A stretch of DNA of 64,000 nt from Bordetella genomosp. 9. GTDB taxonomy: Bacteria > Pseudomonadota > Gammaproteobacteria > Burkholderiales > Burkholderiaceae_B. The position numbers and the translations under genes were made by a program. The notes below the pieces were generated by a model that had not been told where the DNA came from, did no database searches, and saw nothing but the letters and a program-made list of their open reading frames with translations. Below, piece by piece: positions 1-10,207 of this stretch. The stretch's first letter is position 1. The number at the start of each line of letters is the position of its first letter. The stretch spans positions 3,162,001 to 3,226,000 of the forward strand of contig NZ_CP021109.1 in the NCBI RefSeq assembly GCF_002119725.1, written 5' to 3'.

Positions 1-1
1 C

Positions 2-1129
2 AACTACTACGCCCAGCCGCTGCTTCACATCATCGGGCTCGAATTCGGTCTTTCCACCAGCGCCGCCGGCGCGATCAATACCACCGCGCAATTGAGCTAC
101 GCAGCAGGCCTGCTGTTCCTGGTGCCCCTCGGAGACCTGTTCGAGCGGCGCGCGCTGATCGTCGGCATGACGCTATGTTCCGCCGCGGGCGTCGCCCTGG
201 TCGCGCTCGCACCCAATGTGGGCATCGTGCTGGCCGGTACCGCGCTGGCCGGCCTGACCGCGGTGTGCGCGCAGATCATGGTGCCGTTCGCGGCCACGCT
301 GGCCGCGGCCCATGAGCGCGGCCGCGTGGTGGGCACCATCATGAGCGGCCTGCTGCTTGGCATTCTCCTGGCCCGCACCGCCGCGGGCGCGCTGGCCGGC
401 ATCGGCGACTGGCGCACTGTCTACTGGGTCGCCGCCGTGCTGCTGGTGGGGCTTGCCGCCGCGCTCTGGCGGGCGCTCCCGCGCCATCCGGGCCATACCG
501 TCATGGGCTATGGCGCGCTGCTTCGTTCGATCGCCACGCTCATGGTCGAAGAACCTTTGTTTCGCGCGCGCAGCCTGATCGGCGCGCTCGTCTTCGCACA
601 GTTCAGCGTACTGTGGACATCGCTGACCTTTCTGCTGGCCAATCCCCCGTACCGCTATTCCGAGGCTGCAATCGGCCTGTTCGGCCTGGCGGGCGCGGCC
701 GGGGCCATCGCGGCCAAGCGTTTCGGCCGGCTGGCCGACCGCGGCTACATCAACCGCTGCACCCGGGCAGGGTTGTGGCTGCTGCTCGGGTCCTGGGCGG
801 TCCTGGCGCTGGGCGGCATGTCGCTGACCGCCCTGCTGGCCGGCATCGTGGTGCTGGACCTGGCCGCGCAGGGCCTGCAGGTCACCAACCAGAGCTGCAT
901 CTACCGCCTGCGTCCGGACGCCCGCAGCCGGCTTACCGCCGGCTATATGACCGCCTATTTCCTGGGCGGGGCCTTCGGCTCGTCGGCATCCGCCTTCGCC
1001 TACGCCCACGCCGGCTGGCAGGGCGTGATCCTGCTTGGCGCGGGTCTGGGGGTGCTGTCGCTGTCGTACGGCACGCTGGCGCCGGCCGCCCGCGTGGCGG
1101 AAAACGGCGCCGCCCCGACGCACGCATAG
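2..1129 (+). CDS. MFS transporter, 5' end missing
   Basis: A polytopic inner-membrane carrier of the major facilitator superfamily; the substrate cannot be read from the sequence. The frame is open from base 2, so the true start lies before the window. Upstream of the first in-window start-like codon (TTG at 92) the frame still reads as MFS sequence (NYYAQPLLHIIG...), which is typical of the first helix. The loop after TM2 contains GDLFERR, the MFS motif-A region (G-D-x3-R-R). About ten hydrophobic segments follow and the C-terminus at 1129 is complete. leuS starts 84 bp downstream and has its own -10 box, so the two are probably separate units. Confidence 0.85.
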   Translation, partial: NYYAQPLLHIIGLEFGLSTSAAGAINTTAQLSYAAGLLFLVPLGDLFERRALIVGMTLCSAAGVALVALAPNVGIVLAGTALAGLTAVCAQIMVPFAATLAAAHERGRVVGTIMSGLLLGILLARTAAGALAGIGDWRTVYWVAAVLLVGLAAALWRALPRHPGHTVMGYGALLRSIATLMVEEPLFRARSLIGALVFAQFSVLWTSLTFLLANPPYRYSEAAIGLFGLAGAAGAIAAKRFGRLADRGYINRCTRAGLWLLLGSWAVLALGGMSLTALLAGIVVLDLAAQGLQVTNQSCIYRLRPDARSRLTAGYMTAYFLGGAFGSSASAFAYAHAGWQGVILLGAGLGVLSLSYGTLAPAARVAENGAAPTHA

Positions 1130-1137
1130 CAAGAATC

Positions 1138-1143
1138 TATAAT
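1138..1143 (+). promoter_or_regulatory. Putative -10 box for leuS
   Basis: A perfect TATAAT lies 70 bp before the leuS ATG. The -35 region (CCGACG at 1115-1120, 17-bp spacing) is weak, so only the -10 is well supported. Confidence 0.45.
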
Positions 1144-1213
1144 CCCGAGCTTCGACCGTCCGCCGCCAGCGCCGCGGACCGGCCCCCCATTTGTCATCGA
1201 CCCCATCCAGCCC

Positions 1214-3877
1214 ATGCAGGAACGCTACACCCCCAACGCCGTCGAAGCCGCCGCCCAACAGGCCTGGCGCGAGCGCGACGCCTACCGCGTCAGCGAGCAC
1301 GCCCTCAACGCCAGCGGGGCCGAAAAGCCCAAGTTCTACGCGTGTTCCATGCTGCCCTACCCCAGCGGCAAGCTGCACATGGGCCATGTCCGCAACTACA
1401 CCATCAACGACATGATGGCGCGGCAGCTGCGCATGCGCGGCTACAACGTGCTGATGCCCATGGGATGGGACGCCTTCGGCATGCCGGCCGAGAACGCCGC
1501 CATCAAGTCCAAGGTGCCGCCGGCCAAATGGACCTACGACAACATCGCCTACATGAAGAAGCAGATGCAGGCGATGGGTCTGGCGATCGACTGGTCCCGC
1601 GAAATGAGCGCCTGCGACCCGGCGTACTACAAATGGAACCAGTGGCTGTTCCTGAAGATGCTGGAAAAGGGCATCGCTTACCGTAAAACGCAGGTGGTGA
1701 ACTGGGACCCGGTGGACCAGACCGTGCTCGCCAACGAACAGGTGATCGACGGCCGCGGCTGGCGGTCCGGCGCCCTGGTCGAAAAACGCGAGATCCCGGG
1801 CTACTACCTGCGCATCACCGACTATGCGGAGGAACTGCTGGAGCAGGTCAGGACCGGCCTGCCCGGCTGGCCCGAGCGCGTGCGGCTGATGCAGGAAAAC
1901 TGGATCGGCAAGAGCGAAGGCGTGCGCTTTGCGTTCCCGCACGATATCCGGGACGAGACCGGCCAGCTGGTGCAGGACGGCAAGCTTTTCGTCTTTACGA
2001 CGCGCGCCGACACTATCATGGGCGTCACTTTCTGCGCCGTCGCCCCGGAACATCCGCTGGCCACCCTGGCTGCCCGCGGCAACCCCGAGCTGGCCAGCTT
2101 CATCGAGCGCTGCAAGCTCGGCGGCACCACCGAGGCGGAACTGGCGACACGCGAAAAAGAAGGCTTGCGCACCGGGCTTAGCGTGACGCACCCGCTGACG
2201 GGGCAACCGGTGGAAGTCTGGGTCGGCAACTACGTCCTCATGAGCTACGGCGACGGCGCCGTCATGGGCGTGCCCGCCCATGACGAACGCGATTTCGCGT
2301 TCGCTCGCAAGTACGGCCTGGAAATCCGCCAAGTGGTCGATGTCGACGGCAAGACCTATTCCACCGACGCATGGCAGGAATGGTACGCCGACAAGCAGAA
2401 CGGCCGGCTGATCCGCTCCGGCAAGTACGACGGCCTGTCCAGCAGGGATGCCGTGGACGCCATTGCCGCCGACCTGGCCGGCCTGGGCCTGGGCGAAAAG
2501 CAAACCACCTACCGGTTGCGCGACTGGGGCATCTCGCGCCAGCGCTACTGGGGCACGCCCATCCCCATCATCCATTGCGCGGACTGCGGCCCGGTCCCGG
2601 TGCCGGAAAAGGACCTGCCGGTGGTGCTGCCCGAGGACCTGATCCCCGATGGCTCCGGCAACCCGCTGGCCAAGCACGAGCCCTTCCTGTCCTGCTCGTG
2701 CCCGAAATGCGGCAAGCCCGCGCGGCGCGAGACGGACACCATGGACACGTTCGTGGACTCCGCCTGGTATTTCATGCGCTACACCTCGCCGGGCAACGAC
2801 AATGCCATGGTGGACGCCCGCAACGATTACTGGATGCCGATGGACCAGTACATCGGCGGCATCGAGCACGCCGTGCTGCACCTGCTGTACGCGCGCTTCT
2901 GGACCAAAGTCATGCGCGACCTGGGCCTGGTGAAGTTCGACGAACCCTTCACCCGCCTGCTGTGCCAGGGCATGGTGCTGAACCACATCTACTCGCGCAA
3001 GACGGAACACGGCGGCATCGAATACTTCTGGCCCGACGAAGTCGAGAACGTCTACGACGCCAAGGGCGCGATCATCGGCGCACGCCGCAAGTCCGACGGC
3101 TCCGAGATCACCTACGGCGGCGTCGGCACCATGTCGAAATCGAAGAACAACGGCGTCGATCCGCAGTCGCTCATCGACACGCTGGGCGCCGACACGGCCC
3201 GCCTGTTCGTGATGTTCGCCAGCCCCCCGGAGCAGACCCTGGAGTGGTCCGACTCCGGCGTCGAGGGCGCCAACCGTTTCCTGCGCCGCCTGTGGTCCTA
3301 TGCCTGGACCCATCGGGATGCCGTGCAGGCGGGGTTGGCCGCCAAGGACATCGACTGGCGCGCGGCGCCGGCGTCCGCCAAGGATTTGCGGCGTGAAATC
3401 CACACGCTGCTGAAGCAGGCCGACTACGATTACGAGCGCATCCAGTACAACACGGTGGTGTCGGCCTGCATGAAGATGCTCAATGCCATCGAAGGCGCGG
3501 CCCTGCCGGAAGGCGACCCGGCGGCCCTTGCGGCCCGCGCGGAAGCCGTCGGCGTGCTGCTGCGGGTGCTCTATCCGGTGGTGCCGCACATCACATGGCA
3601 GCTTTGGAGCGATCTGGGCTACGCCGGCCTTTATGGCGACCTGCTGGACGCGCCGTGGCCGCAGGTCGACGAGGCGGCGCTCATCGCCGACGAGATCGAG
3701 CTGATGCTGCAGGTCAACGGCAAGCTGCGCGGCGCGTTGCGCGTGCCGGCGCAGGCGCCGCGCGAAGCGATCGAAGCGCAGGCCGCGGCGCATGAGGCGG
3801 TCGCGCGCTTCCTGGAAGGCCGGCCCCCGAAACGCGTTATCGTGGTGCCCGGCAAACTGGTCAACGTCGTAGGCTAA
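1214..3877 (+). CDS. leuS: Leucyl-tRNA synthetase
   Basis: Class I aminoacyl-tRNA synthetase that charges tRNA-Leu with leucine in the cytoplasm. It is 887 residues long, which is normal for bacterial LeuRS. HIGH-type motif HMGH is at residues 55-58 and the KMSKS loop (TMSKSKNN) at about 639-646. Between them are the CP1 editing domain (with the T-rich TTRADTIMG motif) and a zinc-type CxxC pair (CSCPKCGK) of the leucine-specific region. The C-terminal anticodon-binding domain is present, ending in VNGKLRG and [11 protein letters not shown]. The stop overlaps the next start by one base (TAATG at 3875-3879), so lptE is likely co-translated. The minus-strand frame across the gene is a GC-bias shadow. 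Confidence 0.98.
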   Translation: MQERYTPNAVEAAAQQAWRERDAYRVSEHALNASGAEKPKFYACSMLPYPSGKLHMGHVRNYTINDMMARQLRMRGYNVLMPMGWDAFGMPAENAAIKSKVPPAKWTYDNIAYMKKQMQAMGLAIDWSREMSACDPAYYKWNQWLFLKMLEKGIAYRKTQVVNWDPVDQTVLANEQVIDGRGWRSGALVEKREIPGYYLRITDYAEELLEQVRTGLPGWPERVRLMQENWIGKSEGVRFAFPHDIRDETGQLVQDGKLFVFTTRADTIMGVTFCAVAPEHPLATLAARGNPELASFIERCKLGGTTEAELATREKEGLRTGLSVTHPLTGQPVEVWVGNYVLMSYGDGAVMGVPAHDERDFAFARKYGLEIRQVVDVDGKTYSTDAWQEWYADKQNGRLIRSGKYDGLSSRDAVDAIAADLAGLGLGEKQTTYRLRDWGISRQRYWGTPIPIIHCADCGPVPVPEKDLPVVLPEDLIPDGSGNPLAKHEPFLSCSCPKCGKPARRETDTMDTFVDSAWYFMRYTSPGNDNAMVDARNDYWMPMDQYIGGIEHAVLHLLYARFWTKVMRDLGLVKFDEPFTRLLCQGMVLNHIYSRKTEHGGIEYFWPDEVENVYDAKGAIIGARRKSDGSEITYGGVGTMSKSKNNGVDPQSLIDTLGADTARLFVMFASPPEQTLEWSDSGVEGANRFLRRLWSYAWTHRDAVQAGLAAKDIDWRAAPASAKDLRREIHTLLKQADYDYERIQYNTVVSACMKMLNAIEGAALPEGDPAALAARAEAVGVLLRVLYPVVPHITWQLWSDLGYAGLYGDLLDAPWPQVDEAALIADEIELMLQVNGKLRGALRVPAQAPREAIEAQAAAHEAVARFLEGRPPKRVIVVPGKLVNVVG

Positions 3878-4578
3878 TGAGGTTCCGCATGCATTTCGCC
3901 AGGCAAGTCATCCGTACCCGGTCGGTGCAGCGACGTATCGGCGGCTGGCCGCTGCGCGCCGCCGGGTTGGCGCTGCTCATGATGCTGGCGGCCTGCGGCT
4001 TCCAGATGCGCGGCACCACGCCGCTGCCCTTCGACACGCTTTACGTCGGCATCCCGGAAAACAGCCGCTTCGGCGCCGAAGTGCGACGGGCCATCAAGGC
4101 CGCTTCGCCGGACACCAGAATCGTCGAGAACCCGAAGCAGGCTGAAGCGCTGTTGCAGCAGATCGCCAATTCGCGCTCCATGCGCGAGGTATCGCTCAAC
4201 GCGCAGGGCCGTGTCGAAGAATACGAGCTTGCCCTGATCTTCGGTTTTCGCGTGATCGACGCAAAAGGCCGGCCGCTATTGCCCGACACCACGCTCGAGG
4301 CCTACCGCGAAATGCCGTACAACGATCAATTCGTGCAGGCCAACCAGGGCCAGGCGGAAACGCTGTTCCGCAGCATGGAGCAGAGCCTCGTCAGCCGCAT
4401 CGTGCGCCGCCTGACGGCGCCCGAGGTGCGTGTAGCTGCGGAAAAAGCGGCGCAGCAGAAGCCGGGCGACGAAGAAGGTCCGGTGTACGACGTCAATGCG
4501 CCGAAGCCGGCGCAGGTGCCGGAACCCTGGCGCACGCCCAACATCACCAACGGGCCGCCCGGCCTGGAAAACTACTAG
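3877..4578 (+). CDS. lptE: LPS-assembly lipoprotein LptE
   Basis: Outer-membrane lipoprotein that plugs the LptD barrel and helps deliver lipopolysaccharide to the cell surface. The N-terminus carries a basic stretch, a hydrophobic segment (LALLMML) and a lipobox LAAC, so the mature protein starts at the Cys of CGFQMRG. The conserved block CGFxxRGxxPLPF is the LptE hallmark. The leuS-lptE-holA order is standard in proteobacteria and supports the call. The ATG at 3877 overlaps the leuS stop by one base; an in-frame ATG at 3889 is the alternative start and would give a more usual signal peptide. The tail after about residue 190 is rich in Pro, Lys and Glu. Confidence 0.93.
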   Translation: MRFRMHFARQVIRTRSVQRRIGGWPLRAAGLALLMMLAACGFQMRGTTPLPFDTLYVGIPENSRFGAEVRRAIKAASPDTRIVENPKQAEALLQQIANSRSMREVSLNAQGRVEEYELALIFGFRVIDAKGRPLLPDTTLEAYREMPYNDQFVQANQGQAETLFRSMEQSLVSRIVRRLTAPEVRVAAEKAAQQKPGDEEGPVYDVNAPKPAQVPEPWRTPNITNGPPGLENY

Positions 4579-4596
4579 GCCGCGGGGGCATACCCG

Positions 4597-5652
4597 ATGG
4601 CGCAGTCATTGGACGCCGACCGCTTCGCCGAACACCTGCGGCGCGCGGGCGGCCGTCTGGCGCCGCTGTACGCCATCAGCGGCGACGAACCCTTGCTGGT
4701 CACCGAAGCCATGGACGCCCTGCGAGCGGCCGCCCGCGCGGCCGGCTATACCGAGCGCACATCCATGGTGATGGACGCGCGCAGCGATTGGAGCGCCGTC
4801 TTCGCGGCCACGCAGACGGTGTCGCTGTTCGGCGACCGCCGGCTGCTGGAACTGAAGATCCCCACGGGCAAACCGGGCAAGACCGGCGCCGATACCCTGA
4901 TCAAGCTTGCCGAGCAGGCCGATGGCGCCGGCGACCCGGACACCCTCATCGTGGTGGGGCTGCCCCGCCTGGACAAGGCCACCCGGGACAGCAAATGGGC
5001 GGCCGCGCTCGCCCGCGGCATCATGGTCGACATCCCGACGATCGAACGCGGGCGCCTGCCGGCATGGATCGGCGAACGTCTGGCGCGCCAGAACCAGCGC
5101 GCCGATGCCGCGACGCTGCAATGGATGGCGGACAAGGTCGAGGGCAATCTGCTGGCGGCGCACCAGGAAATCCAGAAGCTGGGCCTGCTTTACCCGGAAG
5201 GCCCGCTGGAAGCCGAAGCGGTGGAGCGCGCCGTATTGAACGTGGCCCGCTATGACGTCTTCGGATTGCGCGATGCCATGCTTGCGGGCGACGTCGCCCG
5301 CACGGTGCGGATGCTGGACGGCCTGCGGGCGGAAGGCGAAGCCCTGCCCCTGGTCCTGTGGGCGGTCGGCGAGGAAATCCGCATCCTGGCGCGCGTTGCG
5401 CAGGCGCGCGCCGGCGGCCAGGATGCCGGCGCGATGATGCGCCGCCTGCGCATCTTCGGCGCGCACGAAAGACTCGCGATGCAGGCCCTGTCGCGGGTAC
5501 CTCCCCGCGCGTGGCCGGCGGCGGTGCAGCACGCGCATGACGTCGACCGCATCATCAAGGGCTTGCCGGTGCCCGGCCGTCTCGCCGACCCCTGGGAAGA
5601 GATGACGCGGCTGGCGCTGCGCGTGGCCGCCGCAGGCCGCCGCGAGGCATGA
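4597..5652 (+). CDS. holA: DNA polymerase III subunit delta
   Basis: The delta subunit of the clamp loader, which opens the beta sliding clamp ring for loading on primed DNA. It is 351 residues, close to the family norm. Family features visible are the start YAISGDEPLLVTEAMDALR, the LFGDRRLLELKIPTGKPG segment that contacts beta, and the C-terminal collar domain (KGLPVPGRLADPWEEMTRLAL). It lies 18 bp after lptE in the same operon as leuS-lptE, the usual arrangement in gamma- and betaproteobacteria. Confidence 0.95.
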   Translation: MAQSLDADRFAEHLRRAGGRLAPLYAISGDEPLLVTEAMDALRAAARAAGYTERTSMVMDARSDWSAVFAATQTVSLFGDRRLLELKIPTGKPGKTGADTLIKLAEQADGAGDPDTLIVVGLPRLDKATRDSKWAAALARGIMVDIPTIERGRLPAWIGERLARQNQRADAATLQWMADKVEGNLLAAHQEIQKLGLLYPEGPLEAEAVERAVLNVARYDVFGLRDAMLAGDVARTVRMLDGLRAEGEALPLVLWAVGEEIRILARVAQARAGGQDAGAMMRRLRIFGAHERLAMQALSRVPPRAWPAAVQHAHDVDRIIKGLPVPGRLADPWEEMTRLALRVAAAGRREA

Positions 5653-5783
5653 GCGCAGGGCAACAGATACACTAGCGCTTCGCGTCCCCGCCGGGACCAA
5701 CCCATACGGGCAGACCGCCACATTGCTACGAAAACACGGATGACGCTTGCCAGGCCGGCGCCGTCCCCTCATCACTGATTGCC

Positions 5784-7049
5784 ATGTCCACGCAGACCGT
5801 CGAACAAGCCATGCTCGCGCTGGGCGAGAACGCCCGCCGCGCCGCGCGCGAAATGATGCGCGCCACGGGCGCCGCGAAAGCCCGCGCCCTGACAGCGATG
5901 GCAGAAGCGATCGCGGAAAACCGCGACACGCTCAAAGCCGCCAATGAACAGGATCTGGAGGCCGCCCGCGCGAATGGACTGAGCCCGGCGCTGCTCGATC
6001 GGCTGACGCTGTCCGAGCGCACGCTGACGCTGATGGCCGAGGGTCTGCGACAGGTCGCCGCCCTGCCCGATCCGGTAGGCAGCATCGGTCCCACCACGGT
6101 GCGCCCGAACGGCATGCGCGTGGCGCAAATGCGGGTGCCGCTGGGCGTTATCGGCATCATCTACGAATCCCGTCCCAACGTAACCATCGACGCGGCGGCC
6201 CTGTGCCTGAAGTCCGGCAACGCCGCCATCCTGCGCGGCGGCAGCGAAGCGCTGCGCTCCAACCTGGCGCTGGCCCGCATCGTCCGGCAGGGGCTGGAAA
6301 CGGCCGGCCTGCCGGAGCACGCCGTGCAGGTGGTCGACACCGCCGACCGTGCCGCCGTGGGCAAGCTCATCACCATGACCGAATACATCGACGTCATCGT
6401 GCCGCGCGGCGGAAAAAGCTTGATCCAGCGTATGAGCGCCGAGGCTCGCGTTCCGCTGATCAAGCACCTTGACGGCAACTGCCACGTCTACATCGACGCG
6501 GACGCGGACCCCGAAAAGGCCCATGCCATTGCATTCAACGCGAAGACGTATCGCTATGGCGTGTGCGGATCGATGGAAACGATGCTGGTGCACGAAGGCA
6601 TCGCGAACGCCGTGCTGCCCCGCCTTGCAGAGGCGCTGATCGCGCATGGCGTCGAACTGCGCGGCTGCCCGCGCACGCAGGCGCTGGTGCCGGCCGCGCG
6701 CCCGGCCACGGACGCGGACTGGGCCGAGGAATACCTGGGGCCCATCCTGGCGGTGCGCATCGTCGATACCCTGGATGACGCCATCGCCCACATCGCGCGC
6801 TGGGGCTCGGGCCACACCGATGCCATCGTCACGGAAAACCTGGGTGCGGCCCAGCGATTCCAGCGCGAGGTCGACTCCAGCTCCGTCTATGTCAATCTGC
6901 CCACCGTGTTCGCCGACGGTTATGAATATGGACTGGGCTCGGAGATCGGCATCTCCACGAACCGCCTGCATGCCCGCGGCCCCGTGGGGCTCGAAGGCTT
7001 GACCACGTACAAGTGGGTACTGACCGGCGAAGGGCAATTGCGCGGTTGA
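5784..7049 (+). CDS. proA: Gamma-glutamyl phosphate reductase
   Basis: The second enzyme of proline biosynthesis: NADPH-dependent reduction of gamma-glutamyl phosphate to glutamate-5-semialdehyde in the cytoplasm. It is 421 residues, the normal size. It belongs to the aldehyde dehydrogenase superfamily, with catalytic Cys261 in [14 protein letters not shown], the early block [28 protein letters not shown], and the C-terminal [20 protein letters not shown] signature. proB is not in the window, which is common in this group. The 131-bp leader contains a possible -10 (TACACT near 5668). hemJ follows 140 bp downstream with its own promoter-like element. Confidence 0.97.
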   Translation: MSTQTVEQAMLALGENARRAAREMMRATGAAKARALTAMAEAIAENRDTLKAANEQDLEAARANGLSPALLDRLTLSERTLTLMAEGLRQVAALPDPVGSIGPTTVRPNGMRVAQMRVPLGVIGIIYESRPNVTIDAAALCLKSGNAAILRGGSEALRSNLALARIVRQGLETAGLPEHAVQVVDTADRAAVGKLITMTEYIDVIVPRGGKSLIQRMSAEARVPLIKHLDGNCHVYIDADADPEKAHAIAFNAKTYRYGVCGSMETMLVHEGIANAVLPRLAEALIAHGVELRGCPRTQALVPAARPATDADWAEEYLGPILAVRIVDTLDDAIAHIARWGSGHTDAIVTENLGAAQRFQREVDSSSVYVNLPTVFADGYEYGLGSEIGISTNRLHARGPVGLEGLTTYKWVLTGEGQLRG

Positions 7050-7189
7050 GCGGCAGGGCCGGACGCGGACAAGCACGAGCCGGCGGCGGCCGGCGCGCTG
7101 GCGGACATGAAACCGTCCTGGCGCCGCGCGCGCCGGATGCCAGCGGGATGCGGCCGCTACAATGCCCCTTTTTCCGAAGGTGGCGGCCC

Positions 7190-7612
7190 ATGCTCTGGAT
7201 CAAGACCCTGCACATCGTTTTCATCGCATCCTGGTTCGCCGGACTGTTCTACCTGCCGCGCATCTACGTCAACCTTGCTCAGCACGACGAAGCCGCGGCG
7301 CGCACGGTCCTGCTCGGCATGGCGCGGCGGTTGTTCCGTTTCACCACCCTGCTCGCGGTGGTCGCGGTGATATTCGGTCTGTGGCTCTACATCGGTTATG
7401 GCATCGGCATGGGCCCGGGCAATGGGTGGATGCACGCCAAGCTGTTCTTCGTGCTCCTGATCATCGGCTACCATCACGCCTGCGGCGTCATGCTGCGCAA
7501 GTTCGAGCAGGGCCGCAATACCCGCTCCCATACTTTCTATCGTTGGTTCAACGAAATCCCGGTGCTGCTGCTCTTCATCGTCGTGGCGCTCGTGGTCGTC
7601 AAGCCTTTCTAG
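7190..7612 (+). CDS. hemJ: HemJ/CopD-family membrane protein (protoporphyrinogen oxidase HemJ)
   Basis: A 140-residue integral membrane protein of the UPF0093 family. Members oxidise protoporphyrinogen IX to protoporphyrin IX in heme synthesis when hemG and hemY are absent. Four hydrophobic segments are visible. His8 in the first helix (KTLHIVFIASWFAG), the LPRIYV block with Arg24, and Lys84 in MHAKLFF match the family's conserved His/Arg/Lys pattern. The frame is open further upstream to a GTG at 7013, but that extension is basic, lies mostly outside family similarity and overlaps proA, so the ATG at 7190 is chosen. A TACAAT -10-like hexamer lies at 7158-7163. Confidence 0.88.
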   Translation: MLWIKTLHIVFIASWFAGLFYLPRIYVNLAQHDEAAARTVLLGMARRLFRFTTLLAVVAVIFGLWLYIGYGIGMGPGNGWMHAKLFFVLLIIGYHHACGVMLRKFEQGRNTRSHTFYRWFNEIPVLLLFIVVALVVVKPF

Positions 7613-7630
7613 CCATCCCCCATCCGCCCC

Positions 7631-9172
7631 ATGTCCGCTGACGATTCCGAACGCCCGCGTAAAACGCTCACCCTCGCCCGGCGACCCGACGATGCCGCCC
7701 GGCGCCAGGAAGCCGACAAGCGCAAGCGCGCCGGCGGCCGCGCCCGCCACGTTGCGCAGCAGGAAAAGCAGCGCGACAAAGCGGCCCGCCTGGACACGGC
7801 ACCCGCCCCCCCGGCGGCTGGCCCGGGCGATCCACCAGCGCGCGACAAGCGCGATGAGCGTCGTTCATCCCGATCCGGCCCCGCACGTCCGCATCGAAGC
7901 GACACCGCATCTGCGCCGTCTCCTGCGAACAATGAGGACGCCAACGCCCGTTTCGCGCAGCGCCCGGAGCGCGCGCCTCGGCGTGCCCGGGGCAGCGCGT
8001 CTCGCGACGGAGAACGCTTCCAGGTGTTCGCGCCCTGCCCCCAGGGGCTGGAAGAAGCCCTGACCGTCGAACTGCGCGCCCTCGGTTATGACGACGCGCG
8101 CGCGGGCCGCGCAGGGGCGCACTTCAGCGCCGATTGGGCCGGCGTACAACGGGCCAACCTCTATTCGCGGCTGGCCACCCGTATCCTGGTTCAGGTTGCC
8201 CAGGCGCCGGTTCAAACGGAAGACGATCTGCTGGACCTCGCTTACGCTACCCCCTGGGAACGCTGGTTCGGCGCCGAGCGCACGCTGCGGGTGGATACCT
8301 CGGCGATCAAAAGCCCCATGCGCAGCCTGCAATACTGCAACCTGCGCGTGAAGGACGGCATCTGCGACCGGCTGATGGACCGCGAAGGCGCGCGCCCCGA
8401 TATCGACACCGTCCGCCCGGACGCGCGCGTACACGCCTTCCTGACCGTCGACACGGCGACGCTATACCTGGATACCAGCGGGGAGTCGCTGTTCAAGCGC
8501 GGCTGGCGGCTGGACAAGGGTGAAGCGCCGCTGCGCGAGAACCTGGCAGCGGGCATGCTGGCCCTGGCCGATTGGGATCCCGGCGCGCCCTTGCTGGACC
8601 CCTTCTGCGGCAGCGGCACGATTTTGATCGAGGCCGCATGGATTGCGCTGGGCGTGCCGCCCGGGATCGCGCGTCCCTTTTCTTTCGAGCGCCTGCGCGA
8701 CCACGACGCGCGCCGGTGGCAGGACATCAAGGAGGACGCGCGCGCACATATTGCGCCGCGCCTGGAAACGCCTTTGTTCGGCTATGACATCGATCCGCAG
8801 GCGATCGAGCACGCCCGGCGCAACGCCGAGCGCGCCTGGTTGACCGAAGACGCCATCCGTTTCGAAGTCGGCGATGCGCGCACGCTTGCCGCGCCGGCGG
8901 ACACCGGATGGATCGTCACCAATCCCCCCTATGGCGAGCGACTGCAGTCCGGGCACGATGAAAGCTTGTGGCGCGACTGGGCCGCGTGCCTGAAACGCAA
9001 TTTTGCCGGCTGGCAGGTGCACGCGATTTCCAGCGACATGACGCTGCCGCAGCAGATGCGCTTGAAGCCGCTGCGCAGGATCCCCCTGCACAACGGGCCG
9101 CTCGATTGCCGGCTGTTCGGATTCGAATTGGTGAGCGCCAGCTATCGGGACAAGCGCAGCCCGGCCTCCTGA
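7631..9172 (+). CDS. rlmL: RlmL-like THUMP-domain rRNA m2G methyltransferase
   Basis: A SAM-dependent class I methyltransferase of the RlmL/YcbY-N type, expected to modify guanine N2 of 23S rRNA (G2445 in E. coli). Residues from about 128 form the ferredoxin-like/THUMP RNA-binding part (FQVFAPCPQGLEEALTVELRALGY). The Rossmann core has the SAM motif LDPFCGSGT and the catalytic NPPYGERL. It is 513 residues, longer than a stand-alone RlmL and lacking the RlmK half found in E. coli RlmKL. The extra length is an N-terminal extension of about 128 residues, strongly basic and rich in Arg, Ala and Pro, probably disordered. The 3' end overlaps the convergent pxpC gene by 31 bp. Confidence 0.87.
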   Translation: MSADDSERPRKTLTLARRPDDAARRQEADKRKRAGGRARHVAQQEKQRDKAARLDTAPAPPAAGPGDPPARDKRDERRSSRSGPARPHRSDTASAPSPANNEDANARFAQRPERAPRRARGSASRDGERFQVFAPCPQGLEEALTVELRALGYDDARAGRAGAHFSADWAGVQRANLYSRLATRILVQVAQAPVQTEDDLLDLAYATPWERWFGAERTLRVDTSAIKSPMRSLQYCNLRVKDGICDRLMDREGARPDIDTVRPDARVHAFLTVDTATLYLDTSGESLFKRGWRLDKGEAPLRENLAAGMLALADWDPGAPLLDPFCGSGTILIEAAWIALGVPPGIARPFSFERLRDHDARRWQDIKEDARAHIAPRLETPLFGYDIDPQAIEHARRNAERAWLTEDAIRFEVGDARTLAAPADTGWIVTNPPYGERLQSGHDESLWRDWAACLKRNFAGWQVHAISSDMTLPQQMRLKPLRRIPLHNGPLDCRLFGFELVSASYRDKRSPAS

Positions 9173-10200
9173 CCCAGGGCGCCCCCGGCCATGGCTGCCG
9201 CGACACGATCGCGCAATGCCGCGAACGCCGCTTCGCGCGCCAGGTACAGCGCCTGCGCCTGCGCCAGCGTGACCGGCGCGAAACGCACCGTGTCGCCCGG
9301 CATCGCTTGTGCAAGCAGCGGCAGATCGACGCTGGCCACATACGCGATCTTGGGATAGCCGCCGGCGCTCTGCCGGTCCGCCATCAGTACGATGGGATTG
9401 CCATCGGGCGGCACCTGCACCGTCCCGAACGATACCGCCTCCGATATCATCTCCAGCGGCTGGGCCAGCGCCAGGCGCGGCCCTTCCAGCCGATACCCCA
9501 TCCGGTCCGACTGCGCCGCAATCCGGAAGTCCCCGCCGTAAAACGACGTGCGCGCCTCGGCGGTGAAAGCTTCCCATTGCGGGCCCGGCATCGCACGCAG
9601 AACGTCCAGCCCGCCCTCGCGCTCCGGCAGTTCGAGCTGCGCCGCGCTGACAAAAGGCAGCCCGCACTGCACCAGCAGCCGTCTGGCGTTCGGGTAGCCG
9701 AAGTCGGCATCCCGCAAAGGGAGGCGATCGCCGGCGGCCAGCGCGCGCCCCTGGAAGCCGCCGTATCCGCCCCGCACGAAGGTGCTGGCGCTGCCCATCA
9801 CCGGCGGCGCATCGAATCCGCCGCGCACGGCGAGATAAGCGCGGGCGCCACGCCGCCGTTCGCCGAATTGCAGCGTGGCGCCCGCGCGCACCAGCAAGGG
9901 CTGATGCAAGGGCGCCGGCAAGCCATCCACCGTCGCCCCCATGTCGGCCCCCGCCAGGGCGATCAGGCGCTCGCCCGTGAATCGGAGCGCCGGTCCCGTC
10001 AGCGTGCATTCCAGGGTGGGGGCGCCTTCGGCATTGCCCACCAGGATGTTGGCCACGCGGTGCGCCCACTCGTCCATCACGCCGTTGACCGGGACGCCGT
10101 AGCGCTGATGTCCATAGCGGCCAAGATCCTGCAGCAGCGACCAGGCGCCGGGCTTCAGGACGACACAGGCGTGCCGGACGGGTTCGCGTTTTCGCTGCAT
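9142..10200 (-). CDS. pxpC: 5-oxoprolinase subunit C (biotin-dependent carboxyltransferase-like)
   Basis: One of three subunits (PxpABC) of the ATP-dependent prokaryotic 5-oxoprolinase that opens 5-oxo-L-proline to glutamate; older name KipA/YbgK. The domain is the allophanate-hydrolase/carboxyltransferase type. Visible are VLKPGAWSLLQDLGRYGHQRYGVPVNGVMDEWAHRVAN at the start and GGYPKIAYVASVDLPLLAQAMPGD towards the end. The start is taken as the ATG at 10200 (MQRKREP), 7 bp after the pxpB stop; the frame runs on to 10224 inside pxpB. pxpB lies directly upstream in the same operon. No pxpA (LamB/YcsF family) is present next to them. Confidence 0.92.
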   Translation of the reverse strand: MQRKREPVRHACVVLKPGAWSLLQDLGRYGHQRYGVPVNGVMDEWAHRVANILVGNAEGAPTLECTLTGPALRFTGERLIALAGADMGATVDGLPAPLHQPLLVRAGATLQFGERRRGARAYLAVRGGFDAPPVMGSASTFVRGGYGGFQGRALAAGDRLPLRDADFGYPNARRLLVQCGLPFVSAAQLELPEREGGLDVLRAMPGPQWEAFTAEARTSFYGGDFRIAAQSDRMGYRLEGPRLALAQPLEMISEAVSFGTVQVPPDGNPIVLMADRQSAGGYPKIAYVASVDLPLLAQAMPGDTVRFAPVTLAQAQALYLAREAAFAALRDRVAAAMAGGALGQEAGLRLSR

Positions 10201-10207
10201 GGTGCGC

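Noticed and set aside
173..3793. 1206-codon minus-strand frame over leuS
   Set aside because: It is antisense to a complete, motif-bearing leuS; its Arg/His/Gly-rich composition is the usual GC-bias shadow.
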